Below, piece by piece: positions 54,787-64,000 of a stretch of 64,000 nucleotides of DNA. The DNA is from Actinostola sp. cb2023. Its lineage: Eukaryota > Cnidaria > Anthozoa > Actiniaria > Actinostolidae. The translations under genes and the position numbers were made by a program. The notes beneath the pieces were generated by a model that did not search any database, was not told where the DNA came from, and worked only from the letters and a program-made list of their open reading frames with translations. Numbering within the stretch: position 1 is the first letter of the stretch; each line of letters starts with the position of its first letter. The DNA is taken from contig JAUJYZ010000196.1 in NCBI GenBank assembly GCA_033675265.1, forward strand, positions 1-64,000. The letters are read 5' to 3'.

Positions 54787-54922
54787 TGATATCGAAGTTA
54801 CACTCCAATGACTCTGAACAAAGGTTTCAAGTCGAGGCTATCGGGTCAAGTTTTTGTTCTGACCCGATAGCCTTGACTTGAAACCGTTGTTCAGAGTCAT
54901 TGGAGTGTAACTTCGATATCAG
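54787..54922. repeat. Fold-back repeat with ~61-bp arms
   Basis: CTGATATCGAAGTTACACTC...CTATCGGGTCA (54787-54848) is almost perfectly complementary to 54860-54922. The spacer is only about 11 bp, so the transcript would form a long hairpin. Confidence 0.85.
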
Positions 54923-54944
54923 TTATTAGCTGTATTCATACAGA

Positions 54945-55101
54945 CATCTGTAAATCGGATACAGAATCATCCTCAATTGCATTCAACTTTAACTTGGATT
55001 TTCTTGGCCAAACATCCACTTATACATCGTTGGATTCGATAAGTCAGATTTCGGCTCGCCATTGTAAATACCATACAGTTCGGCCGCTCATATTGTATCT
55101 G

Positions 55102-55167
<66 letters not shown>

Positions 55168-55344
55168 ATATATGTTTTGATATTTCTAACTCTATTTTTA
55201 ATACTTAGGATTAGGATTTATGATTTAGTGGTATTACATAATTTTTATTATATTGGATTAGGATTAGGATTATTTTGTATTATTTTGTACTGTTTATGTA
55301 AAAGCGCTATATAAATAGAGATATTATTATTATTATTATTATTA

Positions 55345-55431
<87 letters not shown>

Positions 55432-55778
55432 TGGATAACTATTATATTTAGTTAGGATATTTAATTTAACATTAAATTTTTAAAAAGTATATTATATTTA
55501 TATTTTTGTTTTATGTACTATATACAATATGAGCGGCCGATCTGTATGGAATTTACAAACTCTCGCTTACGGCTCGAGTTTGTAAATGGTTGCCATACAG
55601 ATCGGACGCGAATATTGTATATTACTTATCGAATCCAACGATGTATAAGTGGATGTTTTACTATAATTTGGATGATAGGAAACCATATTGTATTATATTG
55701 ATGTATATTGTATATTTATTGATGTCAGGGACACCTGGGAGAACAGCTTGCTGAAGATGTTCTCTGCTTAAATAGAGC

Positions 55779-55838
<60 letters not shown>

Positions 55839-55980
55839 TATTATTATTAAACAGTTTGGCCGAGAAAATCCAAGTTAAAGTTGAATGCAAATGAGGACGA
55901 ATCTCTTGCCGATTTACAGATGTCTGCTACGCTTATGATTTCTATTGTATTTCCCTCATTAATTATTCATGAATTCGATA
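54945..55980. repeat. Family F fold-back copies with simple repeats between
   Basis: A direct copy (54945-55100) and inverted pieces (55518-55710 and 55850-55980) of the repeat at 33975-34255 enclose (TGAT)n at 55103-55133, (CTTT)n at 55134-55166, (ATT)n at 55323-55431 and (ATT)n at 55779-55850. Confidence 0.75.
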
Positions 55981-56399
55981 AATATATTTGTTTTTGTTCA
56001 CGTTCACGTTTTAACGAGCTTTGTAGCTCTTTTCGCGCCAATTCCTACATTGTGTAGTTGATGATCGTATTCAGTGAAATTGCTGACCGTGTGTCAGTTT
56101 CAAGTGTGAATTCGCATTGAAATCTCAATTATAAGTAATACATTAGTTACTTCATAAGCTATCCAGTTTTTCAAAAATACTATTCAAAACAAAGAAAGGT
56201 AGACTCGCCTAATAATTTGCATACTTGTCACTTACATAAAACAAAACATTTCATAACAACTACGTATACAGTATCTCCCTAGCTCTCGCAAACTCTTATC
56301 CACAACTACTAACAATGCATTCACCGTCAGCATTCACTGCTGTTAGGTAGCCTAGTTATTACTACTACTGCGGACAATTCCATTCTCATAACATTAAAA

Positions 56400-57408
56400 A
56401 CTTCCTAGTGCACAAAAATATTTATTATGAAGAATTACGAACACTAGTTTTCATGAGGTCTGCGGAAGGAAGAACGATGAACGGCACAGTGGTTAAGTAA
56501 ATCTATGCAAATCACGTTGAATGATTTCTAAACAAATGCGCGGTTACCAACTGAATTTCCGCCGGAAAGCAATTTGAAAGCGACGTGACTCCATTTTTGC
56601 ATGCATGAAAAGGTCAGAGAAGCACGTTTCATGAACGGCGGCTGTTTTTTTTAAACAACTTCGATGTGTTTGTACGTATATCGGATGAAACACTCTTTAG
56701 AGTGTTTGATCTAGCTTCTCAAACCACGAATAATTATTGGATAAATTCAAAGTTAAAAGTTAATGCAATGTTATGCTACTTACGACGTCCACATATCCAA
56801 AACTCATTCACGTTATTGATTCATTTTGTTTAATTGTCCTCATGAATCATTAATGAGTTTTCAAGAGTTTGATAAATGTGAACAATACCCTCTACCGTGA
56901 AAACTTTAGTTTAGAGATCAAGTAGCTTCAAGTGGAAAGGAAAGCTCTTCACCAAAACCGGTTAACTTTGGAAGGCAATTGAAGAAGCTCTTCTAATCAG
57001 GTTAGATGGATAAATCGAATATTAGTAAGATTTTCATTACAAAGTAATTCAACAATCTGCATGGAGAAATCGCGCGCTTTTCAAACCTTGGAATCGAATT
57101 CAAAAGGTTTGGATATTTCCAAAAAAATTCCAAGGTGCCGATTGAGTCTTAAAAGCGATAACACATCTGTAAAGCACGTTTTTTTCCAGTACTGCTGATT
57201 CCACAAGCCATTTATGCCTCTGGCTTTGGCTGTACTGTTGTATCGGTCAGTGCTGTCATTGGAAATAAAACTTGAATTGAATTAAATAACACAATAATTT
57301 TCAATCTCGTATCTTGCCATTACTTATCTAATATTTAACAAGCACCCGACATCTCCTTATTTGGTTCTGAAATACTATATTTGGACATTCTTCCTTTTAG
57401 ATTTCAAG
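56400..57408 (+). promoter_or_regulatory. Upstream region of GPCR copy 3
   Basis: It is about 85-90% alike by eye to 49980-51025, from TATTTATTATGAAGAATTA to the acceptor-like CTTCCTTTTAG just before the start codon. Confidence 0.55.
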
Positions 57409-58393
57409 ATGAATTCAACATCTGAGAGAAAGGATCCTCTTGGCCGAACAGTCGTTCTTGTCACCATCGAAACGTTTTTTGCTGTCGTCATCACCATTGC
57501 CTCGTTGCTTGGCAATTCACTGGTCATCTACATCATCCACAAAGATTCTCGTCTTCGTACTATAACTTATGTTTTTATCGAAAGTTTGGCCTGGACTGAT
57601 GTCTGCATGGCAGTCTTAGTTATGCCTTTGTGGGTTTTATCAGTCTTCAATGGTGAATGGGTTTTAAATGATGCATTCTGTTACTGGGCAGGGATCATGA
57701 CGTTTTCTGTTTCGTTGTGTTCCTTCCTTACAATGACGATGATTGCAGTTAACCGTTATTTCAGGGTTGTCAGAAGTGCTACCTATCGAAAATATTTTAA
57801 AAGTCGACGCAGTGCTGTTGTTTATTGCTTAATTGTGTGGATTACAGCGATTATACTATCCACGCCTCCACTCTATGGATGGGGTGCCATGCAATACCAC
57901 AAAAAGTTTTCCTTGTGTGCAATGCCCTTAAATATGAAGCATATTTCTTATATCATCCTGATTGTTTGCTGCGTATTTAATGGTGCGTGCATAGTCATTT
58001 GTTTCTGCTACTACAAGATCTACTAAAACAGTCAAATCAAGCACTGCAAACATTAACGCACACAATCCAAACTCTACAGCTGGACACACAACGGACATCA
58101 AACTCTTGAAGTCCACGTTTTCTGTCGTGTGTTTCTTTATGATCACGTGGATGCCTACCTCGTTTATGATGGTGTTCGAGACGGGAGGAGGTACAGCGCC
58201 GCCTGTCATGTTTGCGTTTTGTTCTTATGTTTTTTTTACTGGTAGCTGTGGTAATCCAATCATCTATGGAATCCTCAACCCTCAGTTTCGACGAGCATTT
58301 GTGCACGTTTTCAAATGCCGCTCATTTCTCCATAGCGACGACAGTGCGTCAATAACGCACAAAGTACACGCACTACTGGACAAATACAAATGA
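57409..58393 (+). pseudogene. Class A GPCR copy 3, 1-nt insertion after TM5
   Basis: It is co-linear with copies 1 and 2 from the ATG at 57409 (MNSTSERKDPLGRTVVLVTI). TM1-TM5 are complete, with NRYFRVVR at the end of TM3 and CFCYYKIY at the end of TM5. A T inserted at about 58024 (ATCTACTAAAAC for ATCTACAAAAC) creates an immediate TAA. In the next frame, intracellular loop 3, TM6 (FFMITWMPTS), TM7 (GSCGNPIIYGIL) and the tail continue to 58393. The extracellular half of TM3 and TM6-TM7 differ most from the paralogs. The ligand is unknown. Confidence 0.8.
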
Positions 58394-58665
58394 ATAACTT
58401 AGTAAATGCTGTGGGCCCATAACGATGACACTGCGTCTAATCACTCGCAAGGTACACGCACTACTGGACAAATGCAAATGAATATAATTTAGAAAATACT
58501 GTTGACTCATTAATTAAATGCTCGGTCAGTACCACGGTGACACCGTAGATACCATAGTTACCACATGAAAACCGTAGTTACCACATGGATAGCAAAGTTA
58601 CCACATGGATACCATAGTTACCACATGGATACCATAGTTACCACATGGATACCATATATACCACA
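58330..58665. repeat. C-tail duplication and short GTTACCACATGG array after copy 3
   Basis: The 88-bp C-tail unit occurs twice (58335-58420 and 58421-58505), followed by five to six 20-bp units of GTTACCACATGGATACCATA (58555-58660). This is the unexpanded version of the array after copy 1. Confidence 0.7.
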
Positions 58666-58729
58666 TAAACAACATTATGATTTCTTATAATCAACCCATT
58701 AAGTAACAATGGTTATCAAATTAATGAAT

Positions 58730-58975
58730 AATAATTAATGAGGGAAATACAATAGAAATCATAAGCGTAGCAGACATTTGAAAATCGGATACAGAATCGT
58801 CCTCATTTGCATTCAACTTTAACTTGGATTTTCTTGGCCAAACTGTTTCCTACCAAATTACAGTAAAACATCCACTTATACATCGTTGGATTCGATAAGT
58901 AAGATACAATATTCGCGTCCGATCAGTATGGGATTTAAATCACATACATATCGGCCGCTCATATTGTATCTATTA
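58730..58975. repeat. Fold-back repeat family F (copy after GPCR 3)
   Basis: It matches 33975-34255 in the same orientation, including AATTAATGAGGGAAATACAA and GTTGGATTCGATAAGTAA. The central palindrome is shortened. Confidence 0.7.
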
Positions 58976-59389
58976 CTTACAACCATTCAATAAATGAACT
59001 AGAATAATATTTACAAAAGGACAAACAAACTATATACAGTAAATAAATAGATAATTATATCATTAATTACATATATTTAAATAATACAAAAATTGAATAC
59101 GTATGATATAGGTATGTATATCTATCTATCTAGACTGCCTTTTAAAGCTAAGTTTTAGTTGTAAATTAAGAGCTGATTTAACTAAAAAAATCGAGAAATG
59201 AAAAAGAAAACAAAAAAGACAAAGATCTAGAGAAAGGTGTATTGAGTTAGAGCTAGTTACAAGAGAATAATACAGTCAAGTACATATTAGGTTAATTATA
59301 GTTATATGGTTTAAGGTAAATCTAAGTATATAAATGCGTATAAATATATATAAATATATAATACAAAATGTAAAGACAGAAAAAGGTAA

Positions 59390-59445
59390 ATTAAAGTAAC
59401 TCGAGTTTCACGCTCTAGGCGATCATCAGACTAAAGTTCAGGTGG

Positions 59446-59476
<31 letters not shown>

Positions 59477-59540
59477 CAGATGGGTTCCATGTTCGCTCTG
59501 CGGTTGCGGCGCTTCTTCTGAAACTCGAGTCACTTTAATT
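59390..59540. repeat. Inverted repeat around an A-run
   Basis: AATTAAAGTAACTCGAGTTTCA at 59390-59411 pairs with TGAAACTCGAGTCACTTTAA near 59518-59540. An A-run of about 26 lies at 59448-59473. This looks like the 3' end of a retroposed sequence or a MITE. Confidence 0.5.
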
Positions 59541-59959
59541 CATTTGTTTAAAAATACATAATGTATATGTAGTTGAATATATAGAGATGCAGATTTGGTG
59601 TACTGGGTACAGCCAATCTTATTTTTCTGGAATATAGTAGTACTGATCATATATAGGAAGTGGTTATTTTTTGTAAATATATACGGTAAAATATGTATAG
59701 AGATTTTATGTCAGTTTATGTAGAGTTAGTCAGTACTATTACATGAAATAAATGTTAATTGACTTGATTTGTAATAATTCTTGGGGCAGGGAATTCTAAA
59801 ATGTAAGGCCTTGGTACAATATGGTAAAATGCTTTGATTTAGTACGACAGAAATGGGGTATTATACCATTTGCATTTCTAGTTGGATAAGCGTGAATATA
59901 ATCATTTGTTTGAAACCGATTGTCAATTAAAGCCTCTGGGAAGAAGGTTAGTTTTGAAA

Positions 59960-61237
59960 AGAGTACATCAACATGCCCACTTGTAGAAGATTAATTTGAT
60001 GTGGAGTAATTAGGAGTTCATTCTCATGAAAGAGGGGTTGAGTATATGAGCATCATATCTGGACTTGGTGATAACCCGGATGACTCTTTTTTGAAGTTTT
60101 ACTAGCCTTTGCAGATAGAAGTATATGTGTTAGCCCAGGTAATACTCCATAATGTAAGTATGGATAGATGAGAGAAAAATATAGAGTAAGTAACAAAGTT
60201 TTTTGGAAGGAAAAATCTTGATTTAAATAGAATACGTATTGATTTTGATTTTTTTCTTGGAAATAACGTCAATGTGATTAATATTGTTCAGGATAAATGT
60301 TCATCCACAATGATTCCAAGAAATTTAGCAGTAAGGTTTACGTTCAATTAAGTTGTTGTTAATTTTAATAGAAATATTAGAAGACATTTTATTTTGCCTG
60401 GTTTTGAAAATAACATAGTTAGTTTTTTTAATATTAATGGAGAGTTTGTTTGCAACAAAACAATTATAAATTTTGTCAAGTTCAGAGTTAATTTTGTTTT
60501 GTAAGGTAAGGAGTTAAGATTTTGATCGGAGTAAAATATATTGGTGTACGTCATCAGCAAATAAAACAAATTTCAAAAGCTTCCAGTACAATCTCTCCCA
60601 GGAGGGCCAAAACTATGATTAGACAATGATGACTTGCACTTCTTTGGGCGACCCATAATAGAACAAAAACTAACTAACTTGTAAAGGCAGAAGTATAGAA
60701 GTCTATACAACAGTAAACTCGTGTGGATTGCACAAGTAATGAAATGTGAACTATACATGCGCGCTTGGTGGGCAATTAATCCCTTTGAGCCAGCGGTAGG
60801 TCCAAAGAGGGGACATTAACATAGAGAATAAACAAAAGTGGCCCGGCCAAGTATATAGACCCTTGCGGGACTCCACATTTGATTATTTGGTAGTCGAAAC
60901 GTACCTTGTTAAACTCAACGAATTGTGTGCGGTCTTGTAGGTAATTTCTAAACCAGTCTAGAGCCAATCCTCTTACACCATAGTGATTTAATTTGTCTAA
61001 CAGGATTGAGTGGTCAGCGGTATCAAAGGCTTTTGAGAGATCCAAAAATACTCCAGCACAAACATTCTTATTATCCATTGATGTTGAAATCTGATAAGTC
61101 AATGCTAGACTTGTAGAGTGTTGGGATCTAACGCCATATTGATGGAAATAGAGAATATGGTGGTTCTCTATCAATTTTATAATCACATACATGAACAAAT
61201 TACTCGATGCTGATTGGCTGAGAGCATAGAAGTTCAA
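59960..61237 (-). pseudogene. CR1-like LINE reverse transcriptase, decayed and interrupted
   Basis: At 60776-61237 the frame carries [37 protein letters not shown] (RT block with catalytic Asp), [20 protein letters not shown] and CGVPQGS. Downstream on the minus strand (59960-60575) frames give FADD-type and later RT/thumb remnants with many stops. A ~200-bp unrelated insert lies at about 60577-60780. Confidence 0.75.
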
Positions 61238-61796
61238 ATGTAATTGTAATTCGAAAGTGGAAATGTATTCGTAAACTTGCTAATGGGCTATGGAAAATAT
61301 ATTGTATTCCAATGGTTGCGATATGACATTCGGAAGGCCTCGCGACTGCTCGTGACCTCTACTCTGTTACAGGAGACGTCTTCGTATTTTTCGTATTTTG
61401 AATGAAGCGATTTATTTCCATTTCCTAAAAGGAATCCCGAATAGGTTGCAGAACAATATGAGCTCAAAAGAAGTTTACTTAATAAAGCGAAGTTTTCATG
61501 CACCCGACACAATTGTTTAGGAAATCATCGAAACTTCGTAAACTTGAAGACGACCATGTGAACTTTATGTCTTGAAGACAATTTTTTAAACAAACCTCTA
61601 CTCTCTCTGAAAATCGAATTTATTCAAAAAGCGTCATAACGTCATTTTGGCGCTAGAATAACTCCGATCGTGATGAAACATATCTCATGGAAAACTTTAA
61701 TCTATCTCTAGACACGGTATAAAAATAGATTTTCAATTAGTTTGACAGCAGCAACGTATTTTCCGTTCAAACATGGAAGGTAACGCCACCTAAAAA

Positions 61797-61915
61797 AAAC
61801 AGTCCAGCCACCTTAAAAGACCATATTGCAAACCAGATTCCGACTCAGATAAAAGTACTGAGTCATCAGCATAAAGTAAACAGCTTAACTCCGTGTACAC
61901 GAACACTGCAAGACA
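61797..61915 (-). pseudogene. LINE RT scrap with YADD motif
   Basis: The minus frame reads ELSCLLYADDSVLLSESESG then LQYGLLRWLD, the catalytic YxDD block and following helix of a non-LTR RT of a different type from the CR1-like copy nearby. Only about 35 codons remain. Confidence 0.6.
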
Positions 61916-62375
61916 ACCTCGAAGAAGAGAAAACACTTGAAATAAAAGTATCTTGAAAGAAACTAATTGACTAATGCCCCATTCACACCGTGTGAATCCA
62001 CAGGGTACCCAGAAATACGTCATTAACCGCGAAATGGGCCATTTCACAAGAATCAAACTACCTCAGGTGGTGTTCGCGCTACGACCGCAACGCTTCACGG
62101 ATGTTTTTTGAATTACGTACTCCGTTCCTACTCCTAGACCAGTCCGACGTTTCATTTCCATCGACCACTGTACATTCAAAACCCTCGTAAATTCATGTTA
62201 TCACTCTCACCATTTTGCTTGGTGTTCCACTAGCTCTTCATGATCATGTTCCATATTCCTGTGTACTGAATCGAAGACTTGTTTCCGGAAAAATCCACAA
62301 AGTGCTTCTACAGTGTTGCTCTCCACTCATTGCCAGTGGCTAAGATGCGGTTCCTTAGTATGAAAATATATTTCG

Positions 62376-62575
62376 AAAGGAAAACACTAGATAGCAATGA
62401 TCTAAACCAGGTCAAGATTTGAATAACACTAGGAACTATAGTACAACAATAGGAACTATTGCTAGATATGCCTCGTTCTACAAAGGACATGTCTTTTTAG
62501 AACGAGGCATCTCACTATTGTTATTCAAAAATTGACCTGGTTTAGGTCATTGCTATCTAGTGTTTCCGTTCCGAA
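62376..62575. repeat. Fold-back repeat
   Basis: AAAGGAAAACACTAGATAGC...GAATAAC (62377-62434) pairs with 62515-62572. An inner hairpin TGCCTCGTTCTA/TAGAACGAGGCA lies at 62469-62509. Confidence 0.75.
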
Positions 62576-62631
62576 ACGGTGGAACGAAAATCGGATTTCA
62601 ATTAAAAACGTAGACATCTGGACAATACTTG

Positions 62632-62745
62632 GAATAATTGACAGCTATGCCATGACCAAGGCGCTATTATAACCCTAATGCTTATAGCATATCATGGTCC
62701 TTACAGACTTCTTATGCTATATATATTGAAGAGCATTGAGACTCC
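62632..62745. repeat. GPCR-unit marker block (fourth occurrence)
   Basis: TACTTGGAATAATTGACAGC...GCGCTATTATAACCCTAATG matches 30012-30125 and 52412-52520. In units A and C this block lies about 4.8-5.0 kb before a GPCR start codon. Confidence 0.65.
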
Positions 62746-64000
62746 CGTTAAAAAAGTATCGGGGATGCTCGTCGTATCTATTAGGGGTTCAAATAAGCGA
62801 TTAGGTATATTTTAGGGTATGAAATTAACATTTTGAACCTCCCTCTTACTTTGCTATATTTTAGGGTGTCGAAAAACAAAATCCATGATTAAATATAGTT
62901 AACACTATAGTCAGGTAACATGTCAGGTAACATGTCAACAGTATTTTAATAGAATACTAAACTCCACAAACAGTGGTTAAGTTTATGTATGGTATCTTTT
63001 AGGGGCTAAAAAACTATGTGTCACGCCCATTAAAAAAAAAACACTTCCGGTATTTGAAAATTTCTGACGAACATCCACGTTACTTTTATATGTGAGTCCC
63101 CCACCCCGGACATTACACATCATTGCCAGTCTTTATTCTCCTGCAATATTCCACTGATTACTTCTACTTTTACGTAAATAGCTAGGTATCAAAACTCATT
63201 TGTATCTTTGTAGTAAACTTGATGTGAATTTTCGAACAACTATTCGAAGAAAATTAAAAGACTTCTGCATTACCCAGATAAACTGAAATTCCCAATGACA
63301 GACATGAAAGGTCAAACTGCGTGACCATTTCGAGTAGACGAACCAAAACAAATCTTGTTTTCATGAAAATTGTCGTAGGAACAAGAAGATCATTGACTGT
63401 CAAATTACATTGTAAATTCTACACTTTACCAAAGTTCAAACCCAAAGTTACATTTTTTTGTGCAAAACCCGCTTTGGAAGTTTATGACTCATACGTGACT
63501 CTTCGCCGGAAATCGACCTACAAGAAACACAGTTTTCCAATCAAAAATTCCATCCAAAGTAAAATAAAGAAAATATCATTCACATAATGAATCGTCGTCA
63601 AATTACATGAGTGTGGTTAAGAAAAACATAGCCTACAGTAAAATGATAAATACTCGGTAAATATCAATTGAATCACAAATACGATATGATATCTTCATTT
63701 AATTATTATGCATGTTATCATCCTTCAAAGATGATGTCAATGAAGAAGATATTGCTTACATAAAATCGAATGTTTAGTTAACCTTCTGAAAACACTAAAA
63801 CACCATGATTTTGGCGAAATGTGTGAAAAAATGCTACCATACTGCTTTGCGTAGCGCAAACACCACCTGAAACTATCTGGTATTTATTATTCAATACAAC
63901 GAACAGTTTACTAGCAGTTCTGTTCCAAATGTTGCATGGCGTTTGTAGCCAATTTTCTAAACATGTTTAGTTAAACCACTTTAAAGCATGTTTTAGCCTC
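62746..64000. other. Non-coding stretch to window end
   Basis: AT-rich. The 88-codon ORF at 63321 has no recognised domain. If the duplication pattern holds, this is the upstream part of another GPCR unit. Confidence 0.4.

Overview
The window looks like an animal genome, most plausibly a cnidarian (coral or sea anemone). It is AT-rich, has short introns with GT-AG borders, THAP/P-type and Polinton-type transposons, BEL/Pao and Ty3-like retroelements, CR1-like LINE scraps, many fold-back MITEs, and a local family of class A GPCRs with an NRY motif. The lineage is an inference from family composition; no host gene fixes the species. No tRNA, rRNA or CRISPR array was recognised.

Left half (1-28560): a nest of mobile elements. 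The outermost layer is a decayed BEL/Pao retrotransposon on the minus strand (974 to about 22330, 3' end outside the window). It is interrupted by (i) two copies of a ~1 kb TIR element, one in the integrase (1-973) and one inside the reverse transcriptase (3220-4337); (ii) a fold-back MITE (about 4700-5080); (iii) a 5,010-bp mini-Polinton (6355-11364) with 6-bp target duplications; and (iv) a 9.5-kb P element (12364-21869) with 7/8-bp target duplications. The P element has an apparently intact two-exon THAP transposase and a converging zinc-finger gene, and is itself invaded by a 5'-truncated Ty3-like retrotransposon (about 15464-19605). A second minus-strand LTR element follows (LTR 28249-28560, gag-like ORF 22969-23904). 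Its leader is interrupted by the most unusual object here: a 4,272-bp element (23960-28231) with ~1.2-kb inverted arms, minisatellites in the arms, a small zinc-finger ORF reading inward from each end, and a broken ~600-residue central protein whose local motifs recall replication initiators.

Right half (about 30000-64000): a tandemly duplicated locus. Three paralogous GPCR genes on the plus strand (34777, 51026, 57409) share about 1 kb of upstream sequence. Each is broken once, at a different place: a nonsense codon, a 4-nt deletion, a 1-nt insertion. A promoter/start-codon remnant of a fourth copy lies at 37010-37094. The first copy is followed by a 41-unit 20-bp minisatellite. The unit's upstream marker repeats occur again at 62635, which suggests a further copy beyond the window.

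Between the GPCR units are more repeats: a 2-kb Mutator-like fold-back with 9-bp target duplications holding a TTAA-flanked element, a ~3-kb palindromic element with 9-bp duplications, small zinc-finger ORFs of mobile-element type (37.5-39.6 kb), CR1-like LINE remnants, and (ATT)n and other simple repeats. Apart from the P transposase and one small mini-Polinton ORF, almost every ORF carries at least one frameshift or stop, so most entries are pseudogenes or relics.
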